NCBI RefSeq assembly: GCF_003228315.1
Contig: NZ_CP029693.1
Coordinates: 620,001 to 684,000, forward strand
DNA: 64,000 bases
Source of the DNA: Pseudomonas putida
Lineage (GTDB): Bacteria; Pseudomonadota; Gammaproteobacteria; Pseudomonadales; Pseudomonadaceae
Reading direction: 5' to 3'
This document shows positions 63,815 through 64,000 of this stretch, piece by piece. A program made the position numbers and the translations under genes. The notes beneath the pieces are model-generated. The model made no database searches and had not been told where the DNA came from. It saw nothing but the letters and a program-made list of their open reading frames with translations. How positions within the stretch are numbered: the stretch's first letter is position 1; the number at the start of each line of letters is the position of its first letter.

Positions 63815-64000
63815 TTAGTTGGCGGTCGGTTCTTCCAGGCCGTACTTTTTCAGGATAGCGGCGTATTCACCGCTCTTTTTGGTTTCCTCGAAGGCCTTCT
63901 GCACCGCCTGATAGGTGGCGTCATTGCCTTTCTTGACGAAGATACCCAGGGTTTGCTGGTAGATCGGATGCTCGGTGGTGATCACCACCCGGCCATTGGT
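63815..64000 (-). CDS. Amino-acid ABC transporter substrate-binding protein, C-terminal 61 residues (start outside window)
   Basis: The minus-strand frame from the window end to the TAA at 63817-63815 reads TNGRVVITTEHPIYQQTLGI then FVKKGNDATYQAVQKAFEET and KKSGEYAAILKKYGLEEPTAN, the standard C-terminal end of family 3 solute-binding proteins (GxYxxIxxKYGL). It is 64 bases upstream of the fused permease-ATPase, so it is the partner binding protein. Confidence 0.88.
   Translation of the reverse strand, partial: TNGRVVITTEHPIYQQTLGIFVKKGNDATYQAVQKAFEETKKSGEYAAILKKYGLEEPTAN

Overview
The window looks like chromosomal DNA of a fluorescent-group Pseudomonas. It is GC-rich, carries a complete arcDABC arginine deiminase operon with an ANR-type box, has an OprD-family porin, and is scattered with about a dozen REP doublets built on the GTAGGAGCGAGCCTGCTCGC core typical of that group. 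I see no rRNA, tRNA, CRISPR array, phage or IS transposase. The assignment to a species group is inference.

Layout. 1-7.3 kb: an aldo/keto reductase cut by the window edge, an aldehyde dehydrogenase gene broken by an in-frame amber codon, a divergent LysR regulator, a large flavin/iron-sulfur fusion oxidoreductase and a ThDP-dependent acetolactate-synthase-like enzyme. 7.5-13.1 kb: an MscS channel with a cyclic-nucleotide-binding tail, an SDR enzyme and a GAF-GAF-GGDEF-EAL protein. 13.2-17.9 kb: small envelope proteins (DUF2950, DUF3300, an Arg-rich secreted peptide, MarC, a periplasmic protein, DUF5064). 18.0-24.7 kb: arcDABC plus a divergent second arcD paralog. 24.7-32.3 kb: a VIT-like membrane protein, polyphosphate kinase 2 and a tripartite RND efflux operon.

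32.4-52.8 kb is the most interesting part. Two operons point the same way on either side of a divergent AraC-family regulator. The first (quinone reductase, TauD-type dioxygenase, BKACE enzyme, MFS permease, DsbA-like protein, Rieske ferredoxin, YeiH-type exporter) is tightly coupled by 4-bp overlaps. The second encodes an alpha/beta hydrolase, DUF1302, DUF1329, a YCF48-like protein, an MMPL/RND transporter, an acyl-CoA dehydrogenase and an acyl-CoA ligase. Upstream of both lies the same roughly 40-bp double direct-repeat site, matching at 30 of 40 positions, with a 21-bp repeat period and similar distances to a -10-like hexamer and the first gene. The simplest reading is a 14-gene regulon under the AraC protein for uptake, CoA activation and breakdown of an unidentified hydrophobic organic acid. 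The substrate cannot be read from sequence. A 260-bp inverted repeat and a strong terminator separate the first operon from the regulator.

52.9-64 kb: a small protein, an OprD porin, a diguanylate cyclase gene with a frameshift at a G6 run, a TetR/MFS pair with two operator palindromes, a SulP anion transporter, an orphan ParA, an SDR with an altered active site, and the start of an amino-acid ABC transporter locus with a fused permease-ATPase. The window ends inside the substrate-binding protein gene.
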